From Bacillota bacterium (GTDB taxonomy: Bacteria > Bacillota > Clostridia > Christensenellales > Aristaeellaceae), in assembly GCA_023402355.1 (NCBI GenBank), contig JAEXCG010000194.1:1-12314 (forward strand): a stretch of DNA of 12,314 bases. The letters run 5' to 3'. The translations under genes were made by a program, and so were the position numbers. This document shows, piece by piece, positions 1 through 5,318 of this stretch (position 1 is its first letter; each line of letters begins with the position of its first letter). The notes beneath the pieces are model-generated. The model saw nothing but the letters and a program-made list of their open reading frames with translations. It made no database searches and was not told the origin of the DNA.

Positions 1-114
1 CTTCATGCGGTAGGTCAGGTTGCCGCCGTTGCGCTCGTGCCAGCCCTGCTGCCAGCCCAGCTCGCAGGTGTGAATAAATTCCCGAATGCAGTCGATGTCA
101 AAGATGCTGTTCAT
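1..114 (-). CDS. rhaD: L-rhamnulose-1-phosphate aldolase, N-terminal fragment
   Basis: The first 38 residues of RhaD are visible; the rest lies beyond the left edge. RhaD is a class II, metal-dependent aldolase that cleaves L-rhamnulose 1-phosphate to dihydroxyacetone phosphate and L-lactaldehyde in the cytoplasm. The peptide starts MNSIFDIDCIREF and contains GWQQGWHERNGGNLTYR, which matches the conserved aldolase N-terminus (WxxGWDERNGGNLTxR in E. coli RhaD). The ATG at 114 is preceded by GGGAGGA at 121-127 with a 6-nt spacer. That site lies directly after the rhaA stop codon, so the two genes are 15 bp apart and almost certainly cotranscribed. The assignment rests on this short motif plus the rhaBA context. 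Confidence 0.88.
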   Translation of the reverse strand, partial: MNSIFDIDCIREFIHTCELGWQQGWHERNGGNLTYRMK

Positions 115-129
115 CGCAAGTCCTCCCTT

Positions 130-1374
130 TCAGGCGCGCTTTGAGAGCACGTCCCGTTCGTACGCCTCGACCTCGCAGAGCCACGCCTCGCGCTCGGGCA
201 CGCCCGCGCGGCGGCAGGCCTCGTCCCACACCGCGCCCCAGGGGTAGCCCTTGTACTCCTCGTCCAGCGCCAGCAGGCGGGTGAAGCGCGCGCCGTCCTG
301 CAGGCTTCGCATCTCCTCCCAGGGCGTCAGCAGGGCCAGCAGCAGCGCGCGCTGCATGGCGCGCACGCCGACGACCCAGGCGGCGACGCGGTTGATCGAG
401 GCGTCGAAGAAGTCCAGGCCGATCAGCACCTTGGAGAGCGCGTCGTTTCGGACGATCTCCCGCGCGATCTCGCACAGCTCGCCGTCCAGGCGCACGACGT
501 GGTCGCTGTCCCAGCGCATGGGGCGCGTCACGTGCAGGGGCACCTTGTCGAAGGCGCACAGCAGCGCGGGAATCTTGTCGCTGACGAACTCCTGCGGGTG
601 GTAGTGGCCGTTGTCCAGCAGCGTGTAGACGCCGGGGTGCTGCGCGGCGTAGGAGATGTAGAACTCGCTGGAGCCGACGGTGAACGCCTCCAGGCCGATG
701 CCGAAGACCTTGCTCTCCACGCAGTCGATGACGCCGGGCAGCTTTTCCGCGAAGATTTCATCCAGGCTTCGCTTCAGGCGCAGGCGCGGCCCCAGCCGGT
801 CGGCGGGCACGTCCTTGTAGCCGTCGGGAATCCAGACGTTGCAGAGCACCGGCGAGCCCAGCCGCGCGGCGATGGCGGCGGAGATGCGGCGGCAGGCGAT
901 GCCGTGGCGCACCCAGAAGGAGCGGACCGCCTCGTCCGGCGAGGAGAGGGTCAGGTTGTCCTTCACCATGGGGTGCGAGAAGAAGGTGGGGTTGAAGTCG
1001 ATGCCCAGCCCGCGCGCCGCCGCGTAGTCCACCCAGGCGTCGAAGTCCTCCGGCAGGAGCTGGTCGCGGTCATGGGGCGCGCCGGGGAAGACGGCGTAGC
1101 TCGCGTGCAGGTTGATGCGGTGCTTGCCGGGGACGAGCGAGAGCGCCTTGTCCATGTCCTGCATGAGCTCTTCGGGGGTGCGGGCCTTGCCGGGGTAGTT
1201 GCCCGTCGCCTGAATGCCGCCGGACAGCGCCTCGCCCGCGGCCTCGAAGCCGGTGACGTCGTCGCCCTGCCAGCAGTGGATGGAGATGGGCTGGGCGAGC
1301 AGCTGGGAGATGGCCCGCTCGGTATCCACGCCGATGGAGGCGTACTGGGCCTTAGCCAATTCGTAAGCGTTCAT
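130..1374 (-). CDS. rhaA: L-rhamnose isomerase
   Basis: Cytoplasmic metal-dependent isomerase that converts L-rhamnose to L-rhamnulose, the first step of rhamnose breakdown. The 414 aa product is close to the usual length (E. coli RhaA is 419 aa). Visible family landmarks are SIHCWQGDDVTGFE (31-44), GLGIDFNPTFFSHP (122-135), the metal-site segment DNGHYHP (254-260), His281, RWDSD (287-291) and GLDFFDASINR (319-329). By register with E. coli RhaA, Asp254, His257, His281, Asp289, Asp291 and Asp321 correspond to metal ligands. The reading frame extends 32 codons upstream, but the ATG at 1374 is chosen because GGGGAGG (1382-1388) sits 7 nt before it and MNAYELAKAQYASIGVDTE is the family N-terminus. 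The gene lies 435 bp downstream of rhaB, an unusually long gap filled with repeats, and 15 bp before rhaD. Confidence 0.97.
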   Translation of the reverse strand: MNAYELAKAQYASIGVDTERAISQLLAQPISIHCWQGDDVTGFEAAGEALSGGIQATGNYPGKARTPEELMQDMDKALSLVPGKHRINLHASYAVFPGAPHDRDQLLPEDFDAWVDYAAARGLGIDFNPTFFSHPMVKDNLTLSSPDEAVRSFWVRHGIACRRISAAIAARLGSPVLCNVWIPDGYKDVPADRLGPRLRLKRSLDEIFAEKLPGVIDCVESKVFGIGLEAFTVGSSEFYISYAAQHPGVYTLLDNGHYHPQEFVSDKIPALLCAFDKVPLHVTRPMRWDSDHVVRLDGELCEIAREIVRNDALSKVLIGLDFFDASINRVAAWVVGVRAMQRALLLALLTPWEEMRSLQDGARFTRLLALDEEYKGYPWGAVWDEACRRAGVPEREAWLCEVEAYERDVLSKRA

Positions 1375-1419
1375 AAAAAGACCTCCCCAAAATGTTTGTT
1401 TCCTCGGTAGGTAGGGATT

Positions 1420-1459
1420 CCGAAGGGGCTGGCCCCTTCGGCAGGGGCGCGGGGGCGGA
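1420..1459 (+). repeat. Diverged inverted copy of the GC-rich hairpin repeat
   Basis: A 22-nt palindrome at 1420-1441 (CCGAAGGGGC, loop TG, GCCCCTTCGG) is followed by a block that is the reverse complement of the GGCTCCGCCCCCGCGCCC block of the direct repeats at 1521-1827. The order of parts (hairpin, then GC-rich block) matches the direct repeats read backwards, so this is a diverged copy of the same element in opposite orientation. It lies in the rhaA leader, about 45 bp upstream of the start codon, and would form a stable stem in the rhaBAD transcript. Confidence 0.7.
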
Positions 1460-1480
1460 GCCACCGCCAAAAGTGAGAAA

Positions 1481-1500
1481 TCGAAAAGAATCGAAAAGAA
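1481..1500 (+). repeat. 10-bp tandem duplication tcgaaaagaa
   Basis: Two perfect adjacent copies of tcgaaaagaa. They sit within an A-rich stretch (1470-1510) between the inverted and direct GC-rich repeats. On the rha transcript this reads as a pyrimidine-rich, U-rich tract. Confidence 0.8.
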
Positions 1501-1520
1501 AAAGAAGAATGATGTCGGAG

Positions 1521-1827
1521 GGGGCGGCGGGGTTCAGGTGCAGGGGCTCCGCCCCCGCGCCCCCGCCCAAGGGACAAGTCCCTTGGGAATCCCTTCCTTG
1601 GCTCTAGAAATACGATAGGGTGGGGCGGCGGGGGTTCAGTGTGCAGGGGCTCCGCCCCCGCGCCCCCGCCCAAGGGACAAGTTCCTTGGGAATCCCTTCC
1701 TTGGCTCTAGGAGGGCGATAGGGTGGGGACGGCGGGGGTTCAGGTGCAGGGGCTCCGCCCCCGCGCCCCCGCCCAAGGGACAAGTCCCTTGGGAATCCCT
1801 TCCTTGACTCTAGGCGTACGATAGGGT
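1521..1827 (+). repeat. 103-bp tandem repeat array (about three copies) between rhaB and rhaA
   Basis: Three near-identical units at an exact 103-bp spacing: caggggctcc occurs at 1541, 1644 and 1747, and cgataggg at 1613, 1716 and 1819. Each unit holds GGGGC-TCC-GCCCC, a GC-rich linker, a 22-nt palindrome (CCCAAGGGAC, AA, GTCCCTTGGG) at 1566-1587, 1669-1690 (one change) and 1772-1793, then aatcccttccttg. The last unit runs into the rhaB stop codon and its final codons. The equivalent places in units 1 and 2 keep CACCCTATCG-N5-CTAGAG on the minus strand, so the array copies or overlaps the rhaB 3' end. The array and the inverted copy at 1420 fill most of the 435-bp gap; no plausible gene is seen there. 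Possible roles are transcript attenuation, 3'-end protection of rhaB mRNA, or a dispersed palindromic repeat family. Confidence 0.9.
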
Positions 1828-3207
1828 GTCGAAGCTGCGGAGGGCCAGCGCGCGCGCCTGCTCCTTCGTTTGCAGTTCGCCCGCGCCGAGCATCTGCGCC
1901 AGCACGTTCCCCAGCGCCGTCGCCTCCACCGGCCCCGCCGTCACGGGCCGGGCGCAGGCGCGCGCGGTCAGCTCGTTCAGATAGCCGTTTTTGCACCCGC
2001 CGCCCACGATGCACACGCGCCGTATGGGCCGCCCGGTGAGCGCCTCGAGCTCCCGCACCGTCCGCGCGTAGCTCTCCGCCAGGCTGTGGTACACGCAGGC
2101 GCACAGTTCGCCCGGCGACTCCGGCACGCGCTGGCCGCTCGCGGCGCAGGCCGTCCTCACCGCCTGCGTCATGTTCTCCGGCGCGAGGAAGGCGGGATCG
2201 TCCACGTCGATGCGGCTCGGGAAGCCGTCCGCCGCCCGCGCGGCCTCCGCCAGCGCGCCGAAGTCCGGCTTCCCCGGCAGCTCGCGCCGGATGCACTGGA
2301 CGATCCAGAGCCCCATGATGTTTTTGAGGTAGCGGACGCTCCCAAAGCAGCCGCCCTCGTTCGTCACGTTCGCCAGACGGCTTTCCTCGCTCAGCACGGG
2401 CGCGTCGAGCTCCACGCCCATCAGGCTCCAGGTGCCGCTGGACAGGTACGCGTCGCCCGCCCCGATCGGCGCGGCGAGCACCGCCGCCGCCGTGTCGTGC
2501 GTCGGCGGCAGCACCACGTCGCATGAATAGCCCACGCGCGCCGCGATCTCCGGGAGCAGCGCGCCGACCCGCTCGCCCGGCTGGCGCAGGGGGCCGAACA
2601 GGCGGCGGGGAAGGCCGAGCGCGCCGATGAGCCCATCGTCCCAGTCCCGCGCGCGGGCGTCCACCAGCGCCGTCGTCGAGGCGTTCGTGTATTCGCTCAC
2701 CGCCTCGCCCGTCAGGCGGTAGTGCAGGTATTCCGGCATCATCAGCAGCCGCCGGGCGCGGGCGAGCGCCTCCGGCTCCTGCTCCCGCAGCGCGAGCAGC
2801 TGGTAGACCGTGTTAAACGGCTGCTTTTGAATGCCCGTGCGCGCGTAGAGCGCGGACTCAGAAAGCGTTTTGCGCAGCAGCGCGTCCATGCCCTGCGTGC
2901 GGCCGTCGCGGTAGGCGACCGTGTCCCCGATGCGCGCGCCCGCCTCGTCCAGCAGCGCGAAGTCCACCGCCCACGTGTCGATGCCCACGGAAACCGGCGT
3001 CACGCCCAGCGCATGGCACGCCTCCATGCCGCGCAGCACGTGCTCGAAGAGCGCGTCCGCGTCCCAGACGAGACGCCCGCCCCGCCGCTGCATGCCGTTT
3101 TCAAAGCGGTACGCCTCGCGCAGCGTAAGCTTTCCGCCTTCCAGAGAGCCCAGCATGTGCCGCCCGCTCGACGCGCCGATGTCGATGGCCAGATAGGCCC
3201 GTGACAA
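1810..3207 (-). CDS. rhaB: L-rhamnulokinase (FGGY family)
   Basis: Cytoplasmic ATP-dependent sugar kinase that makes L-rhamnulose 1-phosphate, the substrate of RhaD. The 465 aa product is slightly shorter than E. coli RhaB (489 aa). It shows the N-terminal FGGY/actin-like nucleotide motif AIDIGASSGR (7-16), GIDTWAVDFALLD (75-87), the catalytic-base region THDTAAAV (236-243, Asp238), LSSGTWSLMG (255-264), TNEGG (282-286) and the C-terminal VGGGCKNGYLNELTA (401-415). The only start that fits the family N-terminus is TTG at 3207, with GGAGGGG at 3214-3220 and a 6-nt spacer; TTG may lower translation. The stop codon (1810-1812) and last few codons (TLSYA) lie inside the 103-bp repeat similarity, so the extreme C-terminus may be repeat-derived. 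It is the first gene of the rhaBAD transcript. Confidence 0.96.
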   Translation of the reverse strand: MSRAYLAIDIGASSGRHMLGSLEGGKLTLREAYRFENGMQRRGGRLVWDADALFEHVLRGMEACHALGVTPVSVGIDTWAVDFALLDEAGARIGDTVAYRDGRTQGMDALLRKTLSESALYARTGIQKQPFNTVYQLLALREQEPEALARARRLLMMPEYLHYRLTGEAVSEYTNASTTALVDARARDWDDGLIGALGLPRRLFGPLRQPGERVGALLPEIAARVGYSCDVVLPPTHDTAAAVLAAPIGAGDAYLSSGTWSLMGVELDAPVLSEESRLANVTNEGGCFGSVRYLKNIMGLWIVQCIRRELPGKPDFGALAEAARAADGFPSRIDVDDPAFLAPENMTQAVRTACAASGQRVPESPGELCACVYHSLAESYARTVRELEALTGRPIRRVCIVGGGCKNGYLNELTARACARPVTAGPVEATALGNVLAQMLGAGELQTKEQARALALRSFDTLSYA

Positions 3208-3213
3208 GGAAAT

Positions 3214-3220
3214 CCCCTCC
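3214..3220 (-). promoter_or_regulatory. rhaB ribosome binding site fixing a TTG start
   Basis: GGAGGGG lies 6 nt before the TTG at 3207. No in-frame ATG or GTG lies nearby that would preserve the kinase N-terminus, so this site decides the start. Confidence 0.8.
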
Positions 3221-3243
3221 CTCTCGTTTCATTCGCTGCTTTC

Positions 3244-3249
3244 AGTATA
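3244..3249 (-). promoter_or_regulatory. Candidate -10 element of the rhaBAD promoter
   Basis: The minus strand reads TATACT (5/6 to the sigma-A -10) about 37 bp upstream of the rhaB start. Seventeen bases further up there is only TTTCTT, a poor -35. A good -10 with a poor -35 fits a promoter that depends on an activator such as the adjacent AraC-family protein. That dependence is inferred from family precedent; no activator site was identified. Confidence 0.5.
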
Positions 3250-3271
3250 ACGGCGTCGGAAGCAAAAAGAA

Positions 3272-3300
3272 AGGACGTGATTTGACGCAAATCACGTCCT
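3272..3300 (-). terminator. Stem-loop terminator of the AraC-family gene, overlapping its stop codon
   Basis: A perfect 12-bp inverted repeat: AGGACGTGATTT (3272-3283), loop GACGC, AAATCACGTCCT (3289-3300). On the minus strand it is followed by TTCTTTTTGC, so it has the form of a Rho-independent terminator for the regulator gene, whose TGA (3292-3294) lies in the stem. There is no U tract on the plus strand. It sits about 25-55 bp upstream of the rhaB -10, so it could also act as a binding site; see findings. Confidence 0.8.
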
Positions 3301-4269
3301 CATTTGCCTCCTGTACGCCGCGGGCGTCAGCCCGAAGCGCGCGCGGAAGGCGCGGTGAAAGTAGCTGGTGTTGTCGTAGCCGACCAGCTCGATCACCTGG
3401 CCTACGGTGAGCGCGGTCGTGCGCAGCAGGTAGGCCGCCTTGTCCAGGCGCTTTCGGCTCAGCAGCTCGCGGTAGGTCTGGCCTGTCGCGGCGTGCACGA
3501 GGCGGGAAAGGCGCGGCAGCGGCGCGCCGGTCTGCTCCGACAGGGCGTAAAGGGAGCTCTGCGCGTAGTTTTCCTCGATGTCGCGCAGCACGGCGAGCAC
3601 CAGCGCGTCCTGCGCGCGGGCCGGTTGGGCGTACTCCGCGCGGGTGAGGCAGGCGGCCAGGTGCATGAAGAGCAGCTCCATCGTGGCCTTTTCCAGCCCG
3701 CGCCGCCCCTCGTCCGGGATGAGCAGGCTGTAGATCAGGTTTTCCAGCAGGTTCTGCACCGGCGGCTCGTCCGCGACGTGAAAGAGCAGGTAGTCCGGCA
3801 CGCCCGGCTCCGGCGCGGGCTGCGGGCGCAGGCAGTCGGTCAGGAAGCGGCCGAGCAGCGTGTCCTGCCCGATGCGCTCCGCCGCGGTGTCGAAGAACTG
3901 CGGCAGTACGATGAGGTTGACCGCGATGTCGTCCGCCCCCGCGCGCTCGATGGCGTGAAAGGCGTTTTGGCCGAGCAGCAGCAGCTCGCCCGCGCGCAGC
4001 GTGACGGTCTGCGTGTCGTTCAGAACATGCGTCGTCTCGCCCTTGACCATGTAGAGGATTTCCACGTAGTTGTGCCCGTGGCGCGGGAAGGCGGCGAAGC
4101 GCGTGTGCTTGCGAAGCGCGATCATCTGCCCGCGGCGGAGCATCCTGTCCCTGTCCACAGTGAAGTCGCGCGCGTAGGTGTAGGCGGCGCGGTCCACCTG
4201 CGCGCCGCGCAGCAGGCGTTCCTCCTCGGGCGTGACGGCGGCGAGGCGGCGAATCAGCTCTTCGCGCAT
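3292..4269 (-). CDS. AraC-family transcriptional regulator, probable rhamnose operon activator
   Basis: A 325 aa cytoplasmic DNA-binding protein. The N-terminal half holds a cupin-type sensor fold with FPRHGHNYVEILYMVKGE (about 61-78), where His64 and His66 are typical, and AGELLLLG (93-100). The C-terminal ~100 residues are a double helix-turn-helix AraC domain: first HTH about 239-265, second ending in IELVGYDNTSYFHRAFRARFG (293-313) and LTPAAYRRQ, the strongly conserved part of the family. The ATG at 4269 is chosen because AAAGGAGG (4277-4284) lies 7 nt upstream, although the frame stays open much further. It is directly upstream of rhaB on the same strand and separated by a terminator, so control of rhaBAD by rhamnose or rhamnulose is likely, by analogy with E. 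coli RhaS/RhaR. The effector is inferred from position only. Confidence 0.92.
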   Translation of the reverse strand: MREELIRRLAAVTPEEERLLRGAQVDRAAYTYARDFTVDRDRMLRRGQMIALRKHTRFAAFPRHGHNYVEILYMVKGETTHVLNDTQTVTLRAGELLLLGQNAFHAIERAGADDIAVNLIVLPQFFDTAAERIGQDTLLGRFLTDCLRPQPAPEPGVPDYLLFHVADEPPVQNLLENLIYSLLIPDEGRRGLEKATMELLFMHLAACLTRAEYAQPARAQDALVLAVLRDIEENYAQSSLYALSEQTGAPLPRLSRLVHAATGQTYRELLSRKRLDKAAYLLRTTALTVGQVIELVGYDNTSYFHRAFRARFGLTPAAYRRQMRT

Positions 4270-4459
4270 GTCCGCGCCTCCTTTGCTTGCTTTCTTTTTT
4301 AGAAGGTTCGCCGCGCGCTTTTGAACTCCTGCCTGCGCGTAAAAAGGCGCATTTTGGATGGCGCGGAGAAAAGAGGAAGCGGCGGCGGGCATAACTGCGG
4401 CGCGGAAAGCCAAAATAGCCTTGTAATCTTGGAAAACAGCGGATGGAGGCTGGAGACGG
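4270..4459. other. Divergent intergenic region between the AraC-type gene and the ABC ATPase gene
   Basis: The 190 bp must hold promoters for both divergent genes. A TGTAAT (about 4424) is the best plus-strand -10 candidate, but no -35 is found at 16-18 bp. On the minus strand only weak A/T-rich candidates occur. I therefore call no promoter here. The ribosome binding sites at both ends are AAAGGAGG (4277-4284, minus) and GGAGG (4445-4449, plus). Confidence 0.5.
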
Positions 4460-5122
4460 ATGATCGAGCTTTCGCATATCGGCAAGAGATACCGCATGGG
4501 GGACAGCGAGGTGGACGCACTGGCGGACGTGAACCTGTTCGTACACAGGGGCGAGTTCGTGGCGGTCATCGGGCCGTCGGGCTCCGGCAAGTCGACGCTG
4601 ATGAACATCATGGGCTGTCTGGACCGGCCGAGCGCGGGCGCGTACCGGCTGGACGGCGTCAACGTGGAGCTGCTGGGCGCGGACGAGCTCGCCGCGGTGC
4701 GCGGGCGAAAGATCGGGTTCGTGTTTCAGGGCTTTCAGCTCCTGCCGCGCCTGACGGCGCTGGAGAACGTGGAATTGCCGCTGATGATCGCGGGCGTTGG
4801 CGCGAAGGAGCGCAGGCGGCGCGCGGGCGACGCGCTGGTGCGGGTGGGGCTGGACGCGCGCATGCGCCACCGGCCCAGCCAGCTTTCCGGCGGCCAGCAG
4901 CAGCGCGTGGCCATCGCGCGGGCGCTGGTGACCGATCCGCCCGTGCTGCTCGCGGACGAGCCGACGGGCAATCTGGACTCGCGCGCGAGCCGGGACGTGA
5001 TGGACCTGCTCTGCGCGCTCAACGCGCAGGGGCGCACCGTCGTGCTCATCACGCACGACCCGGGCGTCGCCGCGCGCGCGGGCAGGCAGGTGCGCGTGAA
5101 GGACGGGAGGGTGGAGGATTGA
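4460..5122 (+). CDS. ABC transporter ATP-binding protein, MacB/LolD (FtsE-like) type, without adjacent permease
   Basis: A 220 aa stand-alone ATPase subunit, the usual length for the MacB/LolD/YknY group that energises mechanotransmission-type permeases at the cytoplasmic membrane (antimicrobial peptide efflux or lipoprotein release). It is complete: Walker A GPSGSGKST (38-46), Q-loop Gln90 in FVFQGFQLLPRLTALENVELP, signature LSGGQQQR (142-149), Walker B VLLADEP (162-168) with Glu167, the group-typical TGNLDS (169-174), and switch His199 in ITHD. The ATG at 4460 follows GGAGG (4445-4449). Base composition is extremely GC-rich (46 of 60 bases in 4861-4920). Such ATPases normally sit next to an FtsX-like permease and often an HlyD-like adaptor. 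Here the next sequence is a lower-GC exporter cassette, so it is either orphaned or its partner is elsewhere. The substrate is unknown. Confidence 0.92.
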   Translation: MIELSHIGKRYRMGDSEVDALADVNLFVHRGEFVAVIGPSGSGKSTLMNIMGCLDRPSAGAYRLDGVNVELLGADELAAVRGRKIGFVFQGFQLLPRLTALENVELPLMIAGVGAKERRRRAGDALVRVGLDARMRHRPSQLSGGQQQRVAIARALVTDPPVLLADEPTGNLDSRASRDVMDLLCALNAQGRTVVLITHDPGVAARAGRQVRVKDGRVED

Positions 5123-5147
5123 CTTTCTGTGTGGAAACCCGTACAAT
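5119..5147 (+). promoter_or_regulatory. Near-consensus sigma-A promoter for the ABC exporter pair
   Basis: TTGACT (5119-5124) and TACAAT (5142-5147) each match 5 of 6 consensus bases and are separated by exactly 17 bp. The ATPase stop codon TGA (5120-5122) is inside the -35 box. A start near 5154 would give a leader of about 165 nt before the first exporter gene. The promoter sits exactly where base composition changes. Confidence 0.75.
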
Positions 5148-5318
5148 GAAAAAAGTTGTGATCTGAGTTCAGCACGCCGCTTTATCCCGCGGCAGAACAT
5201 TTCAGCAGCCTCTTCACGTGCCTGCGCCTGACGCATATCATTGGATATGAAAAGCGAGGCGGAACCAAAACATCACCGGCAGGGCGGAGCGCGTGTCCGA
5301 GCTTTGTGATGATGGGAA
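5123..5318 (+). other. Leader region of the exporter cassette; possible gene remnants
   Basis: A 196-bp stretch without a convincing gene. ATG at 5146 opens a six-codon frame (MKKVVI) closed by TGA at 5164-5166. It resembles the beginning of a membrane or adaptor protein gene but has no ribosome binding site. Another frame is open without a start from 5162 to the TGA at 5324-5326 (containing AAEHFSSLFTCLRLTHIIGY). A possible hairpin at 5167-5198 pairs GTTC/GAAC and GCCGC/GCGGC around the loop TTTATCCC, and no U tract follows it. The region could be an untranslated regulatory leader, deletion scar, or both. Confidence 0.4.

Noticed and set aside
1352..1673. Minus-strand frames through the repeats (MGGGAGAEPLH, KGFPRDLSLGRG)
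   Set aside because: These are translations of the GC-rich hairpin repeats. They have no ribosome binding site or domain, and the same peptide recurs with each 103-bp unit.
1521..1827. CRISPR array
   Set aside because: The period is regular, but the whole 103-bp unit is conserved, including what would be spacers, and there are no cas genes.
3272..3300. Catabolite-repression (cre) site
   Set aside because: The inverted repeat does not fit the TGWNANCGNTNWCA pattern; terminator form with a T-rich tail explains it better.
4400..4459. Sigma-A promoter for the ABC ATPase gene using TGTAAT
   Set aside because: No acceptable -35 was found 16-18 bp upstream and no extended -10, so the support is too weak.
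3242..5236. Very long minus-strand open frame (664 codons) opposite the ABC ATPase and through the AraC-type gene
   Set aside because: It is a by-product of high GC on the opposite strand or another frame. Its composition is Arg/Ala-rich, it shows no family motif, and it crosses two well-supported genes.
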